Shown: in pieces, positions 52,092 to 59,342 of the stretch
How the letters are laid out: the number at the start of each line of letters is the position of its first letter
Position numbering within the stretch: position 1 is the stretch's first letter
DNA from: Curtobacterium pusillum
Lineage (GTDB): Bacteria > Actinomycetota > Actinomycetes > Actinomycetales > Microbacteriaceae
Direction: 5' to 3'
Length of the DNA stretch: 61,232 nucleotides
NCBI RefSeq assembly: GCF_013359865.1
Contig: NZ_JABMCE010000048.1
Span: 1-61,232, forward strand
Notes under the pieces: model-generated
Told to the model about the DNA's origin: nothing
What the model saw: only the letters and a program-made list of their open reading frames with translations
The model's database searches: none
Program-made: the position numbers and the translations under genes

Positions 52092-52333
52092 CCAACCGGC
52101 CGGACCTGTTCCTCCTCAACGTCTCCTACGACGTCACCGGGGTGCACGGGCACGTGTTCTTCCGCGACCCGCCTAGCAGCGAGCTGCGGCAGGTCATCAT
52201 CCGCAGCACCGACACCGGCAACATCTGCGAACCAGTACACGGGGACACCCGCGACGGGTGGGAACCGTTCCTCGAAGAAACCCGCTGGCTGATCGCCATC
52301 ACCCGGCCCGACACCCCGGGAGAACAAAGCTGA
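52088..52333 (+). CDS. Small repeated-domain protein, copy 4
   Basis: 81 residues. Core LFLLNVSYDVTGVHGHVFFR ... DPPSSELRQVIIRSTDT ... EPFLEETRWLIAITRP matches the pattern of the other three copies but is the most divergent and lacks part of the C-terminal helix. Start is ATGA-overlapped with the fusion gene; its stop overlaps the next start by one base. Confidence 0.7.
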   Translation: MTNRPDLFLLNVSYDVTGVHGHVFFRDPPSSELRQVIIRSTDTGNICEPVHGDTRDGWEPFLEETRWLIAITRPDTPGEQS

Positions 52334-53361
52334 TGGGACTGAGGCTCGAATGGGTCGCCGCCGCATACGCCGGCCGGCCGCGGATCACGATGCCGTATGG
52401 GCTCGGTGACACCACCGACCTCACCGACACCCTCACCGTCCTGAAACTCGCTGGGCTTCGCGCGGTCGTGGAGACGCACGACACGATCCGCCTCCCCGAC
52501 GGCCGCCGAGCACGCTTCCCGACCCTCACCCAACGCCCCCGCAACGACGACCCGACTGATGCGGAACTGCTCCTGCTGGCCCCGCGGACCGTGACTGCGA
52601 CGCAGATCGCGCTCGCGGAGCAGACGGCGACGGTGCTGCTGGTCGACGTCGACCGGCGCCGCGTCTGGATCGACGGCAGTCAAGCCCTCGGGACGAAGGA
52701 ACGATGGAAGGACGCCGCCCCCATCTACGTCACCTTCGCCGTCGCACGGCTGCTCGCCGTCAACGGCTCCACCTTCGACAAGCTCGTGCAGGCCGGACTC
52801 ACTGCCGGACAGGTAGATGACGCGCTCGCACGCCTCGGGAAACGCGTGCACCGCACGGACATCGGGTGGGAGTCACGGCAGGTCGGTGGCCTCGTGGACT
52901 TCGCTATCGCCTGCTATCCAGGACCGGGCGGCGTCAGGACACGATGGACGTCCGACCTGCCGCTGGCCGAGCAGGCGGAACGGCTCATAGGTGCGGGCTG
53001 TCGCATCTCCGGGCGCGCCATCTCCGCCCGGCCCGGCTACCCCGCCATCAGTAGACGGGAGATGCCGTACCGGCTCGTCGCGTTCACCGAGGAAGAAGTT
53101 GACATGGCCGCGCTCGGGTTCGAACCCGACACGATCGGCTTCGCCGGCACCGAACTCATCCGGCCAGCGGACCCCGCGATCTTCCTCACCGCGGCCGCCG
53201 CCGGCTACACGGACCGCACCGACGACATCATCACCGCGAACACGATTCTCCGCGCCGACTTCCGCAACGCCGACGACACAGCGTCCCTCGAGGAGGTGCG
53301 GAACCGGCTGCAGTTCCTCGCCGACATCGACTACGACCTCCGCCACAACCTGCCCAACTGA
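52333..53361 (+). CDS. AbiEi-like 342-residue protein, paralogue B
   Basis: 342 residues, exactly the length of paralogue A. Aligned blocks: MPYGLGDTTDLTDTLTVLKL-AGL-AVVETHD-IRLPDGRRA; a helix-turn-helix-like GLTAGQVDDALARLG; FAIACYPGPGGVRTRWTSDL; EQAERLIGAGCRISGRAISA; ALGFEPDTIG; DDIITANTILRA; and the end EEVRNRLQFLADIDYDLRHN. The C-terminal block is copied again, as a fragment, at 54267-54392. Last gene of the operon. Two paralogues preceded by small-domain genes suggest the unit [small + large] was duplicated. Confidence 0.72.
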   Translation: MGLRLEWVAAAYAGRPRITMPYGLGDTTDLTDTLTVLKLAGLRAVVETHDTIRLPDGRRARFPTLTQRPRNDDPTDAELLLLAPRTVTATQIALAEQTATVLLVDVDRRRVWIDGSQALGTKERWKDAAPIYVTFAVARLLAVNGSTFDKLVQAGLTAGQVDDALARLGKRVHRTDIGWESRQVGGLVDFAIACYPGPGGVRTRWTSDLPLAEQAERLIGAGCRISGRAISARPGYPAISRREMPYRLVAFTEEEVDMAALGFEPDTIGFAGTELIRPADPAIFLTAAAAGYTDRTDDIITANTILRADFRNADDTASLEEVRNRLQFLADIDYDLRHNLPN

Positions 53362-53798
53362 CGAGGACGCAGGGGAGTGCTCCTCGGTCAGCAACCGAGC
53401 ACCGTCTCACTTCTGCGCGCCCGCAGACAAGTCCGACACGCGACTTTGAGTGGATCCGACACGCCGAGACGAAGATTCCACACTTGTGGATCGAGCGCGT
53501 CCACGGGTGTGGGGAAGAGTCGGTGGTCGGCCGTGGATGCTTGATGTTCCGGATTACCCGAACTGTTCAGACTGTGGAAGACGTTGTGGAGAACTACACG
53601 GCTGTAACACTTCCATCAGGCACAAGTGCGGCAGGGCAGTGGTCCGTCGTAGGATCGAGTTGAGGCCGAACACAGTTTCGAGCCTCGTAACGCAAGAACC
53701 TCCAGTCGATTCCGACTGGAGGCGCCAGCGGGACTGCATTCCGGATCTAGCTTGCCGGCACGGATCGGAAATCAGCCCTTACCACGAAAGTCAGGAAC
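53362..53798. other. Intergenic region after the modular operon
   Basis: 437 bp with lower GC. Holds the inverted repeat TCCACA-CT-TGTGGA (53477-53490), further TTGTGG and CCACA-like strings near 53585 and the hairpin at 53699-53722. The 127-codon open frame crossing it has a disorganised composition and I do not treat it as a gene. A small untranslated RNA ending at the hairpin is possible. Confidence 0.45.
53699..53722. terminator. Hairpin in the gap before the 69-residue gene
   Basis: CCTCCAGTC and GACTGGAGG form a perfect 9-bp stem around a 6-nt loop. No convincing gene ends just before it, so it may terminate the operon transcript or a small RNA. Confidence 0.5.
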
Positions 53799-54008
53799 AT
53801 GTCAACTCCCGCCCCTCATGGCTATCAGTTTAGGCCCCAACTGCCCACTTTGGCCAACATCCGTGCGCGCCTTGGGCGTGTCGAGTTGCGGATCTTGAAG
53901 CCCTCGCGATCCGTGATCTCTGTGTCGCCTGACCTGCGAGCGATCATCGACTTGATGAAGTTCGCGGTTGCAGCCTACGTGGCTATCCGCTACGGCGTCG
54001 GGCTGTAA
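53799..54008 (+). CDS. Orphan small protein, 69 residues
   Basis: ATG at 53799 with GGA 3-5 nt and AAAG further upstream. Short basic N-terminal part (FRPQLPTLANIRARLGRVEL) and a C-terminal hydrophobic/amphipathic helix (LRAIIDLMKFAVAAYVAIRY). It is followed 9 bp later by a perfect 18-bp hairpin, which supports a real small gene. Use of AT-richer codons differs from its neighbours, a sign of separate origin. A membrane-active small protein or toxin is possible; no family recognised. Confidence 0.55.
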   Translation: MSTPAPHGYQFRPQLPTLANIRARLGRVELRILKPSRSVISVSPDLRAIIDLMKFAVAAYVAIRYGVGL

Positions 54009-54017
54009 CTGTCAAGT

Positions 54018-54057
54018 ACCGAACGGTCTCGACTCCTCAGAGTCGAGACCGTTCGGT
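54018..54057 (+). terminator. Perfect 18-bp hairpin terminator
   Basis: ACCGAACGGTCTCGACTC pairs perfectly with GAGTCGAGACCGTTCGGT across a 4-nt CTCA loop, 9 bp after the 69-residue gene. Among the longest perfect hairpins in the window. Confidence 0.85.
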
Positions 54058-54266
54058 GTCTACAGAGACGTGGCCGCGAACCACACGACATCAAGGACAT
54101 CCACATGGACATCATCGGCGAGATCGCCAGCAGCGCCCGACCGCGGTAGGTCACCGTGGGCCACTTGTCAGCCGCCCGTCTGAAGGTTCACGCTCTGCGG
54201 GCCAATCGTCTACCCGAGGAGTGCGCTCCGATGCAGCAGCGCCGACTGGCGCATCTGCGGTCTGGC

Positions 54267-54392
54267 CATCACACGCTCCCCCGAGCCGACTCCCGCAGCG
54301 GCGACGACGCGGCCTCGCTCGAAGAAGTACGGAACTGGCTGCTGTTCGCCGCCGACACCAGCTACGACCTCCGCTACAACCTGCCCAGCTGA
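54267..54392 (+). pseudogene. C-terminal fragment of a third AbiEi-like paralogue
   Basis: The frame ends GDDAASLEEVRNWLLFAADT followed by SYDLRYNLPS, which aligns with the last residues of paralogue B (DDTASLEEVRNRLQFLADID ... YDLRHNLPN) with 20 or so identities in about 29 positions; similarity extends slightly past the stop codon (TGACGA(A/G)GAC). Everything upstream of about 54267 is unrelated, so this is a relic of a lost copy of the large gene. Confidence 0.75.
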
Positions 54393-54406
54393 CGAAGACC
54401 AATCGA

Positions 54407-54685
54407 TTAGGTGGAAGTCACATCACCTTGCCGTCGGTGCTTCCCCGAACTGCGCCACACCCAGGCGGCGAGCTTGGTCTCGCCGCGACCGGCTTCCACC
54501 CAGACGGCGTCCCGAGTCAGGCGGTACGCATGGGCGTCACTTCGACGAATCAGGCGGTCGGGCAACTGGAACCACGCATGCACCGGCAACGACTTCGGCA
54601 GTTCGCGCATCTCCGTGCCACGGGCATCCTCCTTGAGCGAGAACGGCGAGCCGGGCAACCAACGATCCGAACGGAGACGACCCAT
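54407..54685 (-). CDS. Hypothetical actinobacterial protein
   Basis: 92 residues from ATG 54685 (a GTG at 54709 is possible). Core TEMRELPKSLPVHAWFQLPD ... RLIRRSDAHAYRLTRDAVWV ... AWVWRSS resembles a small conserved Microbacteriaceae protein of unknown function in which a (V/I)xAWVQxPDRxIR-type motif and a final AWVWRxxV are conserved. Opposite strand to the modular operon and to the relic copy. Confidence 0.55.
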   Translation of the reverse strand: MGRLRSDRWLPGSPFSLKEDARGTEMRELPKSLPVHAWFQLPDRLIRRSDAHAYRLTRDAVWVEAGRGETKLAAWVWRSSGKHRRQGDVTST

Positions 54686-54831
54686 GACCGCGACAGTAGG
54701 AGGCCGCACCTACGTTCGCATCCCGGGCCCTCATCGAGAACATCCCCGGGACCAGTCATGTGAGCAGCTTCGCTTTGTGTCGTCCTTCTGCCTTCGCTTT
54801 GTGTCGTGACCGCGTCCCGGTAGCTGGTGAA

Positions 54832-55599
54832 TCAGCGGACAGTTCCGGCGGATGGTGCTGGCTGCGTCGAGTTCTTCCAACTCACCGTGAAGGCAATGGC
54901 AATGGCAATGAGGAGGACCGCGCTGACGAGTCCGGTGCCCGCGTCGAGGCCGCCTCGAGAGTGTGGGACGGCGATGTAGTCGGCGAAGGATGCGCCGATC
55001 GGTCGGGTGAGGACGTACGCGGTCCAGAACGCTGTGACAGGGCCGAGGACCGCTGTTGCCCGTGCGAGGACGACGACGATCATCGCGGCAACGAACACGA
55101 GGCCGCCGCTGAGGTAGCCGAGGTGGAAGGTGCTGGCGGCGAGGTCTCCGGCGGCGGTCCCCATTGCGAACGTGGTGATCACGGCGGCCCAGTAGAACAG
55201 TTGCCGGGGGATGCTGGTGATGGTGTGCACGTCGACCGTTCCCTCGACGCGACGCCACAAGACAAAGACGGCGACGAGCCCGGCGAGGAACACGGGCGTC
55301 GACACCGCGTAGGGGACGCCGAGCGCGACGTGGGTGACGTCGGCGACCATCGTGCCAAAGACTCCCACCATGGAAACGGTGCCCCAGTACAACCAGGGCC
55401 GGTATCGGTCCGCCCGCAGCTGGACGATGAGGATCACCGCGAAGAGGACCGCGGTGATCAGCACGGTCGGGACGGGGGCGAAGCGTGTGACGAGGAAGTC
55501 GGAGAGTGCTTCACCCATCCCGGTGGTGAGGACCTTGATCAGCCAGAACGATGCGGTGGGTTTCGGCACCCGGTTCAGCTCGCCTCGCGTGGTGTTCAC
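54832..55599 (-). CDS. COG4705-family membrane-anchored protein, copy 1 (intact)
   Basis: 255 residues, GTG start. Seven or so membrane helices; conserved KPTASFWLIKVLTTGMGEAL at the N-terminus, RRVEGTVDVHTITSIPRQLF and AYVLTRPIGASFADYIAVPH are family marks. Function of COG4705 proteins is unknown. Overlaps the DedA gene stop by 4 bp (GTGA), so the two are co-expressed. A paralogue lies on the other side of DedA at 56346. Confidence 0.85.
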   Translation of the reverse strand: MNTTRGELNRVPKPTASFWLIKVLTTGMGEALSDFLVTRFAPVPTVLITAVLFAVILIVQLRADRYRPWLYWGTVSMVGVFGTMVADVTHVALGVPYAVSTPVFLAGLVAVFVLWRRVEGTVDVHTITSIPRQLFYWAAVITTFAMGTAAGDLAASTFHLGYLSGGLVFVAAMIVVVLARATAVLGPVTAFWTAYVLTRPIGASFADYIAVPHSRGGLDAGTGLVSAVLLIAIAIAFTVSWKNSTQPAPSAGTVR

Positions 55600-56228
55600 T
55601 GCTCGCGAGCCGTCCGCTCAGCGGATGCGGGCGCGGATGCGGACGTGTCTCGGTTCTTCCGAGCGACGTGGCGGCGGAGTGCGCCGATGACGATCGGGAG
55701 GATCGAGACCAGGATGATGACGAACATCAGCGCGTCGATGTTGTGAGCGATGAGCGGGATGCCGCCGAGGAGCACACCGACAACGGTCAGGCCGCAGGCC
55801 CAGGAGATCGCGCCGATGAGGTTGAAGAGCAGGAACCGGCGGTAGTGCATCTGCGCGGTGCCGGCGGCGAGGGGGACGTAGGTGCGGACGATCGGGACGA
55901 ACCGGCCGAGGACCAGGCTGAGGCCGCCCCACTTGGTGAAGAACGCCTCCGCTTCGTCGAGTCGAGCGGTGGTGAGGATGCGGGCGTCTTCCTTGAACAG
56001 GCGTCGCCCGAAGCGCTTCCCGATCCAGTAGCCGACCTGGTCGCCGGCGATCGCGGCGATCGCGGCGACGATGGCGACCTGCCACGGTGTCACACCGAGC
56101 GTGCTGCTGATGATCGCTGCGGTGACGAGGAGCGAGTCTCCGGGCAGGAAGGGGAACAGGACCCCGGACTCGATGAAGATCAGCAGCGCGATCCCGGCGA
56201 GGACGAACGGGCCGAACGCATGCAGCAC
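55596..56228 (-). CDS. DedA-family membrane protein
   Basis: 210 residues. FIESGVLFPFLPGDSLLVTA is the DedA motif; GDQVGYWIGKRFGRRLF and GRFVPIVRTYVPLAAGTAQM contain the conserved GRF(I/V)P and R residues. DedA/VTT-fold proteins act in membrane lipid flipping. GTG at 56228 is the only start after an in-frame stop; a strong ribosome-binding site is lacking, and the N-terminus is short for the family. First gene of the operon with COG4705 copy 1. Confidence 0.88.
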   Translation of the reverse strand: MLHAFGPFVLAGIALLIFIESGVLFPFLPGDSLLVTAAIISSTLGVTPWQVAIVAAIAAIAGDQVGYWIGKRFGRRLFKEDARILTTARLDEAEAFFTKWGGLSLVLGRFVPIVRTYVPLAAGTAQMHYRRFLLFNLIGAISWACGLTVVGVLLGGIPLIAHNIDALMFVIILVSILPIVIGALRRHVARKNRDTSASAPASAERTAREQ

Positions 56229-56298
56229 GGAGGCTGCGTCGAACGACGCTCACTGCGAGCGGAACGGTGTGGAGCACGAGGTGCCTTTCACGGGACGG

Positions 56299-56337
56299 GC
56301 TGGTGCAGCCGCCGTTCGAGTCGACGGCGGCACCAGC
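56299..56337 (-). terminator. Bulged hairpin terminator
   Basis: GCTGGT/ACCAGC and GCCGCCG/CGGCGGC stems with a 3-nt bulge on one side lie 9 bp beyond the stop of COG4705 copy 2 on the minus strand. Confidence 0.6.
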
Positions 56338-56345
56338 GAACGGGG

Positions 56346-57147
56346 TCAGACGGTGAGTCGGCTCCGCTGCGCGGGTTCCTCGCGGCGGAGCCGGATCACG
56401 AGGAAGCTGATGATCGCGGCGATGACGACGAAGAACACGACGCTCGTGGTGACGGTCCCGATCCCGAGTCCGCCGTCCTTCGTGGACGCGGACAGCAGGT
56501 CACCGGTGGACGCGCCCGAGGGGACGGGTGAGGATGTATGCGATCCAGAAGCACAGGACAGGACCGCGACGGCCGATGAACCAGACCGCAGCGGTCAGGG
56601 CGATAGCGCCGGCGAAGAGCAGCAGGGACGGGAAGTACCCCAGGCCGGTCTGCTCGGCGATCAGGTCACCGGCAGCGGTACCGAGTGCGAACGTGAACAG
56701 GATCGCGAGCCAGTAGAACGCTTCGCGGCGGACCGTGTCGATGCTGTGGATCGACAGGGTGCCCTCGACGCGGTACCAGATCGCGAACACGACCAGCAGG
56801 GCGACGCCGAAGACGGTGGTGCTGACGGCCAGGGGGATGCCGAGGCCGTCGGTGAGGTTGTCGGTGACGCAGGTGCCAACGATGCTGATCAGCACCACGG
56901 TGATCCAGTACAGCGGCGGCCGGTAGCTGCGGGCACGGAACTGCAGCACCAGGAACACGGCCAGCGCGGCCGCCATGATCAGCGTTGTCAGCGGTAAGCC
57001 CAGACCGACGGTGTCGCTGAGGAGGTCCGCCGCGGTCTCGCCGACGGTGGTCGCGAGGACCTTGATGATCCAGAACGACGCGGTCGGATCAGGCACCTTG
57101 TTCGAGCGGCTCCGGGTTGGCATCGGCGCTGCGGGCGAGTGGGACAT
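56346..57147 (-). pseudogene. COG4705-family membrane protein, copy 2 (frameshifted)
   Basis: From ATG 57147 (AGGAG upstream) the frame encodes KVPDPTASFWIIKVLATTVG ... YRVEGTLSIHSIDTVRREAF ... AYILTRPLG, then shifts at about 56514-56516, where an extra base in a G run turns GASTGD into GRVHR-stop at 56500. In the corrected frame it continues ASTGDLLSASTKDGGLGIGT ... FLVIRLRREEPAQRSRLTV to a stop at 56346. 802 bp is not a multiple of three, confirming a +1 change. Real frameshift or base-call error cannot be told from sequence. Confidence 0.85.
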
Positions 57148-57347
57148 GGCGTTCTCCTCGTCGGGACGGGCCGTGCCGCGGTGTGCGGGACCGGCGATGC
57201 TCCGACGGTAGAAAGCGGCGCGCAAGACTCCACCAAGAATCACGCCTGACTGGTGGGGAGATCGGTTTCTTGGCCGTTCCTTGACCAGCGGCGGTGAGGA
57301 TCCGTGCACCGGTGTTGCCATGAGTGAGGCAGGATCGAGCCAACACG

Positions 57348-57385
57348 GCGACGCCGGAACGCACCCCCTCGCGTTCCGGCGTCGC
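57348..57385 (+). promoter_or_regulatory. Leader hairpin of the two-component operon
   Basis: GCGACGCCGGAACGC and GCGTTCCGGCGTCGC form a perfect 15-bp stem with an 8-nt ACCCCCTC loop, ending 18 bp before the kinase ATG and just before its GGAAGGGG ribosome-binding site. No + strand gene lies upstream for it to terminate, so it may act in the 5' leader. Confidence 0.6.
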
Positions 57386-57403
57386 TTGTCCGGAAGGGGT
57401 CTC

Positions 57404-58486
57404 ATGTCGGCAGGATGGCGGTCAACGGTCGCAGACAAGCTGGCTCGATGGTCGTTCCGGTCGAGTCCTGAGACCGACCCGGACCGGTTGACCTACCGAC
57501 GGTCGGTGGTCGGGATTGCGCTCCGCGTCGCGGTCGTGTCAGCGGCGCTGGTGATCGCGATCATCGTCCTCGTCGTGACGTACGTGTTGTGGCAGCTGAC
57601 ACCGAACCAGCTCCACGAACGCCCCGGGCCGACCGACATCCACATCTACCTCGACACCATCGACCTGAGCATCGCGGTCATCGGCGTCGGTGGTCTCGCG
57701 ATCATCCTCGCCGGCATCGCAGCATGGGTCATCGCCCGTCGAGCAGTGCGGCCGATCGCGGAAGCGGCACGGATGCAGCGCACCTTCGTCGCGGACGCCA
57801 GCCACGAGCTCCGCACCCCGTTGACGGTGCTCCATGCACGCGTGCAACGTCTGCAACGCATGACCCCGGCGCACGATCGGCGGCGCCCGGTCGTCGACGA
57901 GCTGCGTGGCGACACGCAGATCTTGATCAACATCGTCAACGACCTCCTCGAAGCAGCTGCAGGGTCGGGTGGCTCGGACGGCGCCGCTGACCTGAGGGCC
58001 GCGATGGAAGCCGTGCACCGCGACATGGACGTCCTCGCAACTGAACGGCAGGTGCACCTCGATGTCGACCCGGTCGACGCGGTGGTGCAGGTGTCGGAGA
58101 CCCAGCTGCACCGCTGCCTGATTGCCTTGTCCGACAACGCCATCGGCCACACCCGGGCCGGTGGCAGCGTTCACATCACCGCGGTGACTAACGGTGGTCG
58201 CGTGACGATCCGCGTCGCGGACGAGGGCCCCGGCGTGGTCGGTATCGAGCCAGCACGGGTCTTCGACCGGTTCGCTCACGGCACCCCCGTCGAAGCGACC
58301 ACGACAACCAGCACCCGCACGGGGTACGGCATCGGGTTGGCGTTGGTCCGCGACATCGCCGTCAGAGCCGGCGGCGACGCCGTCGTCGTCGTCGAGCACA
58401 CCGATAGCAGCGGGACGGTCTTCGCACTCCGTCTCCCGATCACAGACGACCGCGCACCGGAACACGATCGGGAGGCCCGCGCATGA
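57404..58486 (+). CDS. Sensor histidine kinase
   Basis: 360 residues from ATG 57404 (GGAAGGGG upstream). Two membrane helices (about 36-63 and 88-111) flank a short extracytoplasmic loop of about 25 residues; then HisKA with DASHELRTPLTVLHARVQRL (His near 134) and an HATPase with LIALSDNAIGHTRAGG, RVADEGPGV and GYGIGLALVRDIAVRAGGD. The loop is too short for a large sensor domain, so it may sense membrane stress. ATGA overlap with the response regulator. Confidence 0.93.
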   Translation: MSAGWRSTVADKLARWSFRSSPETDPDRLTYRRSVVGIALRVAVVSAALVIAIIVLVVTYVLWQLTPNQLHERPGPTDIHIYLDTIDLSIAVIGVGGLAIILAGIAAWVIARRAVRPIAEAARMQRTFVADASHELRTPLTVLHARVQRLQRMTPAHDRRRPVVDELRGDTQILINIVNDLLEAAAGSGGSDGAADLRAAMEAVHRDMDVLATERQVHLDVDPVDAVVQVSETQLHRCLIALSDNAIGHTRAGGSVHITAVTNGGRVTIRVADEGPGVVGIEPARVFDRFAHGTPVEATTTTSTRTGYGIGLALVRDIAVRAGGDAVVVVEHTDSSGTVFALRLPITDDRAPEHDREARA

Positions 58487-59142
58487 TGCCGCGACTGCTG
58501 CTCGTCGAGGACGACCCCCGACTCGGGCCGCTGGTCGCGGACGAGCTGGCCGAGCAGTGGACCGTCACGCTCTGCGCCGACGGGGAATCCGCGCTCGAGA
58601 CCGCAGACGCGGAGTACTTCGACGTCATGGTCATCGACCGTCGACTCCCGGGCATCGACAGCACCACGGTGATCGCGACCCTCCGACAGCGACGCATCAG
58701 CACCCCCGTGCTGATGCTCACCGCCCTTAGCGAGGTCCACGACCGTGTCTCCGGGCTGGACGCCGGCGCCAACGACTACCTCGTCAAGCCGTTCGACTTC
58801 GACGAACTCACCGCCCGGCTCCGCGCGCTCACCCGCGACTACACCGGCACCGGCACCAGCGTCGAGATCGGCGGGTGGGCGTTCTACCCCGAGGACCACA
58901 GCATCACCTCCCCCTACGCGGGACGGGTGATGCTCACCGAGAAGGAAACCGCGTTGCTCCGGCTGCTCGCGGGCGAACCATCCCGCGCGTTCACCCGGCA
59001 GCATCTGCTGTCCGCGGTGTTCGACAACGGCGAGCAGCTCGGCACGGTCGACACGTACGTCCACTACATCCGCCGGAAGACCGACCGCGACCTCATCACC
59101 ACCATCCGCGGCGTCGGATACCGGCTCGGCACACCAGTCTGA
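58483..59142 (+). CDS. OmpR/PhoB-family response regulator
   Basis: 219 residues. Receiver domain with acidic residues LLLVEDDPRLG and phospho-acceptor D52 in VMVIDRRLPG, conserved Lys in DYLVKPFDFDEL, and a winged-helix DNA-binding domain (LTEKETALLRLLAGEPSRAF ... TVDTYVHYIRRKTDRDLI ... TIRGVGYRLGTPV). Overlaps the kinase by 4 bp. Divergence from COG4705 copy 2 across the leader region suggests that gene as one target (inference). Confidence 0.95.
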   Translation: MMPRLLLVEDDPRLGPLVADELAEQWTVTLCADGESALETADAEYFDVMVIDRRLPGIDSTTVIATLRQRRISTPVLMLTALSEVHDRVSGLDAGANDYLVKPFDFDELTARLRALTRDYTGTGTSVEIGGWAFYPEDHSITSPYAGRVMLTEKETALLRLLAGEPSRAFTRQHLLSAVFDNGEQLGTVDTYVHYIRRKTDRDLITTIRGVGYRLGTPV

Positions 59143-59151
59143 GGCCACCGC

Positions 59152-59307
59152 TCAGTCATCGAAGAGGCCCTCGCGCTCAGCTTCCGAGGCCACTGCGAGT
59201 ACAGCAGCTCCAACCGAACCGACGATCACCAGCAGCACGACGACCACTGCGCACACCAACCACACGCCCACGGGGAACCACCTCCGAGGCCACCCTCGCC
59301 GCTGCAC
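59152..59307 (-). CDS. Possible small single-pass membrane protein
   Basis: 51 residues from a GTG at 59307: basic N-terminus (VQRRGWPRRWFPVG), one strong hydrophobic segment (VWLVCAVVVVLLVIVGSVGA) and an acidic tail ending EGLFDD. The topology is that of a small membrane peptide, but no ribosome-binding site is obvious. Lies after the stop of the FetB-like gene on the same strand. Confidence 0.35.
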   Translation of the reverse strand: MQRRGWPRRWFPVGVWLVCAVVVVLLVIVGSVGAAVLAVASEAEREGLFDD

Positions 59308-59342
59308 ACCAAGGAACGACCAAGTCTCAGCCTCAGCCCATG

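Noticed and set aside
53450..53833. A 127-codon plus-strand frame with CxxC-like pairs after the modular operon.
   Set aside because: Cysteine spacing is not that of a known zinc motif, no ribosome-binding site is present, and it overlaps the start of the better-supported 69-residue gene.
54411..54809. A 132-codon plus-strand frame opposite the small conserved gene.
   Set aside because: The minus-strand frame has the conserved HAWFQLPDRLIRR core; the plus-strand one has no motif and ends in repetitive sequence.
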